12,760 nucleotides of DNA from contig DFAQ01000065.1 of the NCBI GenBank assembly GCA_002365865.1, positions 1 through 12,760 on the forward strand, written 5' to 3'. The translations under genes were made by a program, and so were the position numbers. The notes below the pieces were generated by a model, which was given only the letters and a program-made list of their open reading frames with translations, made no database searches and was not told the origin of the DNA. Source of the DNA: Pelotomaculum sp. UBA3102. GTDB lineage: Bacteria > Bacillota > Desulfotomaculia > Desulfotomaculales > Pelotomaculaceae. Shown piece after piece: positions 8,360-12,760 of this stretch (positions are counted from its first letter, which is position 1; each line of letters begins with the position of its first letter).

Positions 8360-9181
8360 TCAATTTATTCCATCAGTATACTTAACTTTTTTTAAAGCTC
8401 CGAAACGGCGTTCCCGTTGCTGGTAATCAACCAGAGCGCGCAATAAATGTACCCGGCGAAAATCAGGCCATAACACTGAAGTAAGCCAAAATTCAGTGTA
8501 AGCAAGTTGCCAAATCAAGAAGTTGCTTATCCTAAAATCACCAGACGGACGGATAAGGAGGTCCGGATCCGGTTGACCGGCTGTATAAAGGTGGTCAGAA
8601 ACAACTTTGTCGTCAATATGCACCGTTTCCAATTTCCGCTCTTTAACCTTGACAGCAATGGCTCTCACCGCGTCAACTAACTCGGATCGCCCGCCGTAGT
8701 TTAATGCCAAATTTAAAATCAGGCCGTTATTAACACGGGTACGCTCTAAAGCTACATTTAAAGCCTGCTGAACAGATGGCGGCAACTCCTCCAACCTACC
8801 GATAGGGTTAACCCTGACCCCGTTTTGACATAGTTCTTCAATTTCCTTATCCACATATTCTACCAGTAACTCCATCAGTACGTTCACTTCTTCACGCGGC
8901 CTTTTCCAATTTTCCGTTGAAAATGCATACACTGTTAAGACTTGAATATTTAACTCAGAACAAACCTTCACAATATCCCGGAGAGATTCCACCCCGGCAC
9001 GGTGTCCGATTTTCCTTGGAAAATCGCGCTTCTGAGCCCATCTTCCGTTTCCGTCCATAATAATCGCTATATGTTTGGGTAATTTATTTTTATCAATAAT
9101 TTTTAATAAGTTCTCAACCTCTGCTGCAGAACGTTCTTTTTTCTTTTCCCGGCACCAGAGGCCGCCTATTTTATTTAACAT
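8360..9181 (-). CDS. uppS: Isoprenyl (undecaprenyl) diphosphate synthase
   Basis: Cis-prenyltransferase that adds isopentenyl units to farnesyl diphosphate to make the C55 carrier for peptidoglycan and wall polymers. The catalytic loop MDGNGRWA is at 42-49 with Asp43. Other family blocks are FSTENW (87-92), NYGGR (161-165) and the diphosphate-binding stretch RPSGDFRISN (211-220), followed by WQLAYTE ending in Glu230. RPSGD replaces the commoner RTSGE or RTGGE. Product chain length is inferred from context rather than sequence. The N-terminus is longer than usual: 36 residues precede HIAIIMDGN, and it is lysine-rich. The ATG at 9181 is 12 bases from its GAGGAGG site, an unusually wide spacing, and an out-of-frame ATG lies between them. 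No better in-frame start exists further in. It is the first gene after the hairpin at 9237-9260. Confidence 0.95.
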   Translation of the reverse strand: MLNKIGGLWCREKKKERSAAEVENLLKIIDKNKLPKHIAIIMDGNGRWAQKRDFPRKIGHRAGVESLRDIVKVCSELNIQVLTVYAFSTENWKRPREEVNVLMELLVEYVDKEIEELCQNGVRVNPIGRLEELPPSVQQALNVALERTRVNNGLILNLALNYGGRSELVDAVRAIAVKVKERKLETVHIDDKVVSDHLYTAGQPDPDLLIRPSGDFRISNFLIWQLAYTEFWLTSVLWPDFRRVHLLRALVDYQQRERRFGALKKVKYTDGIN

Positions 9182-9188
9182 TTATCAT
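9171..9188 (-). other. Five-codon ORF overlapping the uppS start
   Basis: An ATG at 9188 stands five bases after a GAGGAGG ribosome binding site, an ideal spacing, and reads MINVK before a TAA. It is in a different frame from uppS, whose ATG at 9181 lies inside it. Ribosomes may initiate here, terminate eight bases past the uppS ATG and reinitiate, which would tune uppS expression. It could equally be chance. Confidence 0.3.
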
Positions 9189-9236
9189 GTAAGCCTCCTC
9201 TGGAAAAACCAGTTGCAACAAAATAAACTATGTAAA

Positions 9237-9260
9237 GACCCCCTCATATGTGAGGGGGTC
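9237..9260 (-). terminator. Hairpin between ferredoxin and uppS, weak terminator
   Basis: A perfect 10-base-pair stem (gaccccctca with tgagggggtc) closes a four-base loop, 5 bases beyond the ferredoxin stop. On the minus strand it is followed by TTTACATAGTTTATTTT, an interrupted and weak U tract. It could be a leaky terminator, or an RNA-processing or stability element that sets different levels for the genes on either side. Confidence 0.6.
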
Positions 9261-9265
9261 TACCA

Positions 9266-9433
9266 TTACTCCTCAATAATGGCTCCTACCGGGCAAGCGT
9301 CAACGCATGCACCGCAGTTCTCACACTTGTCGGGTTCAATCTTATAAATATCACCTTCAGTTATCGCGTCATTAGAACAGCTTTCCAAACAAGTACCACA
9401 TGCCAGGCATTCATCAGTGATTTTATATGCCAC
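9266..9433 (-). CDS. Clostridial-type 2[4Fe-4S] ferredoxin
   Basis: Small soluble electron carrier of 55 residues with two [4Fe-4S] binding motifs. The first is CLACGTCLESC (residues 9-19) and the second CENCGACVDAC (37-47), the latter followed by the usual proline. The first motif ends in CS where most relatives have CP, a mild departure. I chose the GTG at 9433: AGGAGGTG stands six bases upstream, and the protein then begins MAYKITDEC as in many clostridial ferredoxins; a longer in-frame reading from 9469 has no such support. Its start overlaps the end of the preceding PASTA-like gene by 11 bases. It is the last gene before a hairpin, next to the isoprenoid and lipid run. IspG (and IspH elsewhere) needs reduced ferredoxin or flavodoxin, so it is a candidate donor; this is inference. 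Confidence 0.92.
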   Translation of the reverse strand: MAYKITDECLACGTCLESCSNDAITEGDIYKIEPDKCENCGACVDACPVGAIIEE

Positions 9434-9641
9434 TTTGTCCACCTCCTCTCCCCTTAACTTCAAGGACAACAGTTAACACCCCTTTATTGTCAGAAACCCT
9501 GCTAAAGCGAACGGCTCTCGGCCTGCCTTCTGAAAACACTTTAGTGGGCCGGGTGAACAAAATATCTGTTTTATATCCTAAATCTTCGCATTTTTTAACC
9601 GCATCGTCCAAAAACAGACCAATGATATCAGGTTCATCCAT
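9423..9641 (-). CDS. Small PASTA-like protein coupled to frr
   Basis: A 72-residue protein with no signal peptide or membrane segment. Residues 3-30 (EPDIIGLFLDDAVKKC, then EDLGYKTDIL) resemble the first half of a PASTA domain, which typically reads PDVVG...A...L...G. The second half (residues 41-62) ends in a hydrophobic strand, VLTVVLEV, as PASTA domains do. PASTA domains usually occur outside the cell on penicillin-binding proteins and Ser/Thr kinases, so a lone cytoplasmic copy is atypical and the function is unknown. The ATG shares one base with the frr stop (TAATG), implying translational coupling, and its 3' end overlaps the ferredoxin start by 11 bases. The tail is glycine-rich (GRGGGQSG). 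The overlaps on both sides make a real gene likely. The PASTA assignment is by eye only. Confidence 0.72.
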   Translation of the reverse strand: MDEPDIIGLFLDDAVKKCEDLGYKTDILFTRPTKVFSEGRPRAVRFSRVSDNKGVLTVVLEVKGRGGGQSGI

Positions 9642-10198
9642 TATACCTGCATAATCTCCTGTTCTTTTGCCGATAAGATCCCGTCAATTTCTTTAATATA
9701 ACGATCGGTCAGTTTTTGGACTTCATCCTGATTACGCTTCAACTCATCCTCTGATATTTCTCCGCCTTTTTGTAAGGATTTTAGCTGTTCATTGGTATCG
9801 CGGCGAATATTTCTTATCGCCACCCGGCCCTCTTCAGCCTTTTTCTTGACGGTTTTCATTAAATCCACCCGTCTTTCCTGGGTAAGTTGCGGTATGGCAA
9901 GCCTGACCACGGTACCGTCACTGGCAGGAGTAATGCCCAGGTCTGATTTTAACAAAGCCCTTTCTATCTCGGTCAAAGAACTTTTATCCCAAGGCTGTAT
10001 TACCAAAAGCCTGGCTTCCGGCACGGATATATTGGCAAGTTGATTAACAGGTGTCGGGGTACCGTAATAATTAACTAAAATTTTATCCAAGAGAGCAGGG
10101 GTCGCCCGGCCGGCACGCATTGATGCCAACTCCTTCTTGATAATATCAATAGTTTTTTTCATATTTGATTCGGCTTCTTTAATTTTTCCCTTCAGCAT
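9641..10198 (-). CDS. frr: Ribosome recycling factor
   Basis: Cytoplasmic factor that, with EF-G, splits post-termination ribosomes. From the ATG at 10198 the protein is 185 residues, the canonical length. It shows RAGRATPALLD near the N-terminus, YYGTPTPVNQLA at the hinge with domain II, PQLTQERR, and VAIRNIRRD in the long C-terminal helix. The start is fixed by GGAGGTGA five bases upstream; longer in-frame readings to 10222 begin before that site. The gene starts inside the last codons of pyrH (20-base overlap), and its stop shares a base with the next start. Both overlaps point to translational coupling. Confidence 0.97.
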   Translation of the reverse strand: MLKGKIKEAESNMKKTIDIIKKELASMRAGRATPALLDKILVNYYGTPTPVNQLANISVPEARLLVIQPWDKSSLTEIERALLKSDLGITPASDGTVVRLAIPQLTQERRVDLMKTVKKKAEEGRVAIRNIRRDTNEQLKSLQKGGEISEDELKRNQDEVQKLTDRYIKEIDGILSAKEQEIMQV

Positions 10199-10925
10199 TA
10201 AATTCACCTCCTGCATATACATAAGTACCTATTTTCTCACCGAGAACCGCTCTTTTTATATTACCTTCCCGGTTTAGATTAAAAACAATTAAGGGTATTT
10301 TATTATCCATACATAAGGAAGCCGCAGTAGCATCCATGACACCCAAACCCCGGTTTAACATATCAATATAGGTTAGTTCTTTAAACTTAACCGCATTCGG
10401 GTTCTTAAGCGGGTCCGAATCATATACACCGTCTACCCGCTTGGCCATTAATATAACTTCTGCTTCAATTTCCGCCGCTCTTAAAGATGCGGTAGTATCC
10501 GTTGAAAAATAGGGATTACCTGTACCGGCGGCAAAAATAACCACCCTTCCTTTTTCCAGGTGCCTTATTGCACGCCGCCTGATATAAAGTTCAGCTACTT
10601 CCCTCATTTCAATAGCAGTTAAAGTACGGGTGTCAATTTCATGTTTTTCTAAAGCATCCTGAAGGGCCAAAGAATTAATGACAGTAGCCAGCATACCCAT
10701 ATAATCCGCCGTAGCCCTGTCCATTCCCTTAGCACTTCCGGCTACTCCACGCCATATATTACCTCCACCGACTACTACAGCCAACTGAACCTTATCCGCT
10801 ACCACTTCTTTTATTTGTCTTGCAACCGTATTTACCACATCAGGATTGATACCGTACCCCAAGGAACCGGCAAGAGCCTCCCCGCTTAACTTCAAAACTA
10901 CACGTCTGTACTTTGGAGCAGCCAT
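10179..10925 (-). CDS. pyrH: Uridylate (UMP) kinase
   Basis: Bacterial-type UMP kinase of the amino acid kinase fold, phosphorylating UMP to UDP in pyrimidine synthesis; usually hexameric and regulated by GTP and UTP. From the chosen ATG it has 248 residues. The phosphate-binding lysine region VVLKLSGEAL is at 9-18, VVVGGGNIWRG at 50-60, DYMGMLATVINSLALQD at 74-90, TDTTASLRAAEI at 142-153, and MDATAASLCMDN at 197-208. The start is uncertain. 10925 matches the family N-terminus, but its GGAGG is 14 bases away. The in-frame ATG at 10958 adds 11 residues and has only AGGTGA, about 12 bases upstream. It follows tsf and overlaps frr by 20 bases, in the standard rpsB-tsf-pyrH-frr order. Confidence 0.96.
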   Translation of the reverse strand: MAAPKYRRVVLKLSGEALAGSLGYGINPDVVNTVARQIKEVVADKVQLAVVVGGGNIWRGVAGSAKGMDRATADYMGMLATVINSLALQDALEKHEIDTRTLTAIEMREVAELYIRRRAIRHLEKGRVVIFAAGTGNPYFSTDTTASLRAAEIEAEVILMAKRVDGVYDSDPLKNPNAVKFKELTYIDMLNRGLGVMDATAASLCMDNKIPLIVFNLNREGNIKRAVLGEKIGTYVYAGGEFNAEGKN

Positions 10926-10996
10926 GTCCAGGCTAATAACCTCCAGTCTTTCCAACATTTATTCTACATGTTCACCTGAAATCCTTTTAAAAATTT

Positions 10997-11058
10997 TTAT
11001 TTGCTTGCTTTTTGAGTAACTGCTTCAACTTCAACTGCCAAGTCCGCTTGTTTTTTTT
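10997..11058 (-). other. A8 frameshift site and out-of-frame tsf tail
   Basis: The minus strand has eight consecutive A within the codons for SKK near the tsf end (T8 at 11051-11058 on the plus strand). With seven A the reading continues through an acidic and alanine-rich 17-residue tail to a TAA at 10997-10999. With nine A it also stays open but gives a strongly basic tail unlike EF-Ts. The seven-A version is therefore the probable ancestral frame. Confidence 0.75.
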
Positions 11059-11657
11059 GAGATACCTTCACCCATTTCATAACGTGTAAAACGCCTGACA
11101 GTTATATTTTCACCTATTTTAGATATTTTTCCCGTTAAAAGCTGCCCTACGGTAATGTCCGGATCTTTAATAAAAGGTTGCTCCAACAAGCACACTTCTT
11201 TGTAATACTTTTCAAGCCGCCCGTCAACCATTTTTTCTACTATTTTTTCCGGCTTCCCCTCATTAAGCGCCTGAGCACGTAGGATCTCTCTTTCCTTGGC
11301 GACAAAATCAGCAGGCATATCTTCCCGCCTTACAAACTCCGGCTTTGAAGCTGCAATCTGCATGGCAATATCTCTGGTAAAATTCTTAAACTCGTCTGTT
11401 TTGGCTACAAAGTCAGTTTCACAATTTACTTCAACCAGAACCCCGATTCTCCCGGCACCGTGGATATACGCTTCGACCCGACCCTCTGCAACTATCCTGC
11501 CTGCTTTTTTAGCTGCTGCAGCAAGGCCTTTTTCCCTCAGGTATTCGGATGCCTTCTCAAGATCTCCGCCGGTTTCTGTAAGCGCTTTTTTACAGTCCAT
11601 CATTCCGGCCCCGGTTCGTTCACGGAGTTCCTTCACTAAGCTTGCCGATACAGTCAT
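11031..11657 (-). CDS. tsf: Elongation factor Ts, short form, frameshifted C-terminus
   Basis: Nucleotide-exchange factor for EF-Tu. The N-terminal UBA-like domain reads VKELRERTGAGMMDCKKAL (residues 8-26). The core includes the EF-Tu-contacting TDFV at 81-84 and RYEMGEGI at 192-199. It is the short form lacking the second subdomain found in longer proteins such as the 293-residue B. subtilis one. The ATG at 11657 is chosen because GGATGTGA lies just upstream and the family starts there; a GTG at 11666 would add three residues. As written the frame ends after 208 residues with the un-family-like tail TSGLGS. Removing one A from the A8 tract at 11051-11058 gives a tail QADLAVEVEAVTQKASK, stopping at 10997 (219 residues), which fits the family far better. 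Either this is a sequencing or homopolymer error, or a real C-terminal mutation. The truncated protein keeps all core elements and might still work. Confidence 0.93.
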   Translation of the reverse strand: MTVSASLVKELRERTGAGMMDCKKALTETGGDLEKASEYLREKGLAAAAKKAGRIVAEGRVEAYIHGAGRIGVLVEVNCETDFVAKTDEFKNFTRDIAMQIAASKPEFVRREDMPADFVAKEREILRAQALNEGKPEKIVEKMVDGRLEKYYKEVCLLEQPFIKDPDITVGQLLTGKISKIGENITVRRFTRYEMGEGISKKTSGLGS

Positions 11658-11702
11658 AAAAGTCACATCCCCTTTTTAAACCATTATTTTCCCGTAAATA
11701 TT

Positions 11703-11729
11703 ATTATAACCAGCATCTACAAAAAGCAA
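11703..11729 (-). promoter_or_regulatory. Candidate internal promoter for tsf
   Basis: A perfect TATAAT (minus strand of 11703-11708) has TTGCTT upstream (11724-11729). The 15-base spacer is shorter than the ideal 17, so the -35 match is doubtful. It lies just downstream of the rpsB terminator and about 45 bases before the tsf start, which is where a promoter would be needed to express tsf independently of rpsB. Confidence 0.45.
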
Positions 11730-11759
11730 TCATCCATCACCCAATGCCTAATAGGGCAG

Positions 11760-11799
11760 AAAAAAGGCAGGGGTCACTCATTAAAACAAACCCCTACCT
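11760..11799 (-). terminator. Intrinsic terminator after rpsB
   Basis: On the minus strand AGGTAGGGGT pairs with ACCCCTGCCT (ten pairs, one of them G-U) across a loop of about 15 bases, and the stem runs straight into six T. It begins about 10 bases past the rpsB stop. This is a classical rho-independent terminator, probably partly read through, which would lower tsf and downstream transcription relative to rpsB. Confidence 0.85.
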
Positions 11800-11809
11800 G
11801 TAATTACCG

Positions 11810-12508
11810 TTATTCCGCAACTTGTTCGCCCTGTTTACCTTCAAGAACGGCATCGGCCATTTTTCCGGTCAACAGGCGTACCGCTCTGATGGCGTCATCG
11901 TTACCCGGTATAATATAGTCTATTTCATCAGGATCACAGTTTGTATCCACAATGGCTACGATAGGGATTCCCAGCTTGCGTGCTTCAGCCACAGCAATAC
12001 GCTCTTTCCGGGGGTCAATTACATACAATGCCCCCGGCAGGCGCCGCATGTCTTTTATACCGCCTAAAAACTTTTGCAGTCTTTCTTTTTCATGCATCAA
12101 CTCGGCAACTTCTTTTTTCGGCAAAACTTCCATGGCACCGCTTAGCTCCATTTTCTCCAGCTCATGAAGCCGGTCGATCCTTTTTCTGATCGTCTGAAAA
12201 TTAGTAAGCATACCGCCCAGCCAGCGCTGATTCACATAATACATACCACAACGCTCGGCCTCTTCTCTTACCGACTCCTGGGCCTGTTTCTTGGTGCCGA
12301 CAAAAAGTATTGTATTCCCTTCAGCAGAAAGCTTTTTTACAAAATTATAGGCTACTTCAACCATTCTTACAGTTTTCTGCAAATCTACGATATAAATACC
12401 ATTTCTGTCCGTAAATATATAGGGGGCCATTTTAGGATTCCAGCGGCGAGTCTGATGACCGAAGTGAACCCCTGCTTCCAACAATTGTTTCATAGAAATA
12501 ACCGCCAC
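11810..12508 (-). CDS. rpsB: 30S ribosomal protein S2
   Basis: Structural protein of the small ribosomal subunit, needed for late binding of S1-like proteins and mRNA handling. It has 232 residues, the normal length. Both classic S2 signatures are present: VHFGHQTRRWNPKMAPYI near residues 14-31 and the C-terminal block PGALYVIDPRKERIAVAEA followed by GIPIVAIVDTNCDPDEIDY. The GTG start has GGAGG nine bases upstream, and MKQLLEAGVHFGHQ follows as in relatives. It is the first gene of the minus-strand cluster. A structured leader and candidate promoter lie upstream and a strong terminator follows. S2 autoregulates its own operon in E. coli; the leader here could serve that role, which is inference. 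Confidence 0.98.
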   Translation of the reverse strand: MAVISMKQLLEAGVHFGHQTRRWNPKMAPYIFTDRNGIYIVDLQKTVRMVEVAYNFVKKLSAEGNTILFVGTKKQAQESVREEAERCGMYYVNQRWLGGMLTNFQTIRKRIDRLHELEKMELSGAMEVLPKKEVAELMHEKERLQKFLGGIKDMRRLPGALYVIDPRKERIAVAEARKLGIPIVAIVDTNCDPDEIDYIIPGNDDAIRAVRLLTGKMADAVLEGKQGEQVAE

Positions 12509-12544
12509 TCTTTCACACCTCCTCCCCCTTTGGTTTTAACCCTC

Positions 12545-12602
12545 CGTTACTTTCATCTCAAAACAGGACCCATGCGGGCACCCCTGCAAAAATCCAGTAA
12601 CG
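12545..12602 (-). promoter_or_regulatory. Structured 5' leader of rpsB
   Basis: In the transcribed strand CGTTAC (12597-12602) is perfectly complementary to GTAACG (12545-12550). Between them is a hairpin at 12564-12586 with CAGG/CCTG and GCCC/GGGT paired around a GCAT loop and a three-base bulge. The outer 3' arm touches a GGAGGG, and the true ribosome binding site follows about 20 bases later. This could be an autoregulatory or attenuation leader; no known leader family is assigned. Confidence 0.4.
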
Positions 12603-12624
12603 TGTGTAATATACACCAAAAAAT

Positions 12625-12653
12625 ATTCTATCATAACTATAGCCCCGGCGCAA
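12625..12653 (-). promoter_or_regulatory. Candidate rpsB promoter with extended -10
   Basis: The minus strand carries TGATAGAAT, an extended -10 (hexamer at 12625-12630, TG at 12632-12633). Seventeen bases upstream is TTGCGC (12648-12653), a weak -35 that falls in the loop of an inverted repeat. Transcription would start near 12618 and give a leader of about 110 bases before rpsB. Confidence 0.5.
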
Positions 12654-12660
12654 GCCGGGG
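12643..12660. repeat. GC-rich inverted repeat with GCAA loop
   Basis: CCCCGGC and GCCGGGG form a perfect seven-base-pair stem around a GCAA tetraloop on the plus strand. No T tract follows on either side, so it is not a standard terminator. It overlaps the putative -35 of the rpsB promoter and could be an operator, or part of the repeat at 12673-12687. Confidence 0.5.
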
Positions 12661-12667
12661 TGATAAA

Positions 12668-12760
12668 ATGGGCGGCGAATTCATGAACCCATATTATTCC
12701 ATATTCTACGGAGATGAATTTTTAAAAAAGATTACGATGTGGGTTCGTCCGTTGTTTTCT
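12668..12760 (+). CDS. Possible start of a divergent gene, cut by the window
   Basis: From the ATG at 12668 the plus strand stays open for 31 codons to the end of the window. It begins MGGEFMNPYYSIFYGDEF and ends in VRPLFS. GGGGTGAT lies just upstream with three bases before the ATG, a possible ribosome binding site, though the spacing is short; a second in-frame ATG is at 12683. I do not recognise the protein and it is too short to judge. The 15-base repeat overlaps its first codons, which argues against it. It may be a chance open frame. Confidence 0.25.
   Translation, partial: MGGEFMNPYYSIFYGDEFLKKITMWVRPLFS
12673..12687 (+). repeat. Half-palindrome repeat, right copy
   Basis: CGGCGAATTCATGAA is identical to the minus strand at 152-166, placing the two copies in opposite orientation, both pointing away from the gene cluster. 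As with the left copy, an AGCCGGG-containing hairpin lies just upstream, here 12 bases away. Confidence 0.4.

Noticed and set aside
9182..9236. Promoter for the uppS run just after the hairpin
   Set aside because: TTTACA and TTGCAA resemble -35 boxes, but no -10 sits at a proper distance from either.
11051..11058. Programmed -1 ribosomal frameshift on the A8 run of tsf
   Set aside because: A -1 shift leads into a strongly basic tail unlike EF-Ts; the family-like tail needs one base fewer, so error, mutation or transcriptional slippage fits better.
11296..11679. Plus-strand open frame of 127 codons opposite tsf
   Set aside because: It is antisense to conserved EF-Ts codons with no independent support.
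1..12760. CRISPR arrays, tRNA or rRNA genes, insertion sequences
   Set aside because: No regularly spaced repeats, cloverleaf-like genes, rRNA motifs or transposase reading frames were seen.

Overview
The window is a conserved chromosomal housekeeping region of a Gram-positive, endospore-forming anaerobe. It is probably a clostridial Firmicute of the Peptococcaceae/Desulfotomaculum-Pelotomaculum type. This is inferred from gene order, the short-form EF-Ts, a YtvI-like sporulation permease, a clostridial 2[4Fe-4S] ferredoxin and strong GGAGG-type ribosome binding sites; no rRNA is present to confirm it. Every confident gene lies on the minus strand, so transcription runs from right to left.

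Right part (about 12650 down to 9266): a candidate promoter with an extended -10 and a structured leader precede rpsB (S2). A strong intrinsic terminator and a candidate internal promoter separate rpsB from tsf (EF-Ts). pyrH (UMP kinase), frr (ribosome recycling factor), a 72-residue PASTA-like protein and a small ferredoxin follow, tightly packed or overlapping. A 10-bp perfect hairpin at 9237-9260 then separates this translation/nucleotide block from the next one.

Middle and left (9181 down to 191): uppS, cdsA, a ytvI-like permease, dxr, rseP, ispG, proS and an MGDG-synthase/UgtP-type glycosyltransferase form one compact run with gaps of about 15-85 bases. Dxr and IspG are two steps of the MEP isoprenoid pathway, and UppS polymerises its product into the C55 carrier lipid. 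CdsA makes CDP-diacylglycerol, and the last gene probably glycosylates a lipid. The block therefore couples isoprenoid, phospholipid and envelope synthesis with a membrane protease (RseP) and one tRNA synthetase. The ferredoxin just upstream is a plausible electron donor for the iron-sulfur enzyme IspG.

The main oddities are four. The tsf C-terminus is broken by one base in an A8 tract, and a family-like tail is restored if one A is removed. An orphan PASTA-like gene is coupled to frr. A five-codon ORF overlaps the uppS start. A 15-base inverted match at the two ends of the window resembles halves of a 22-base palindromic repeat. I see no mobile element, CRISPR array, tRNA or rRNA, and no dramatically new system; most of the window is ordinary core genome.
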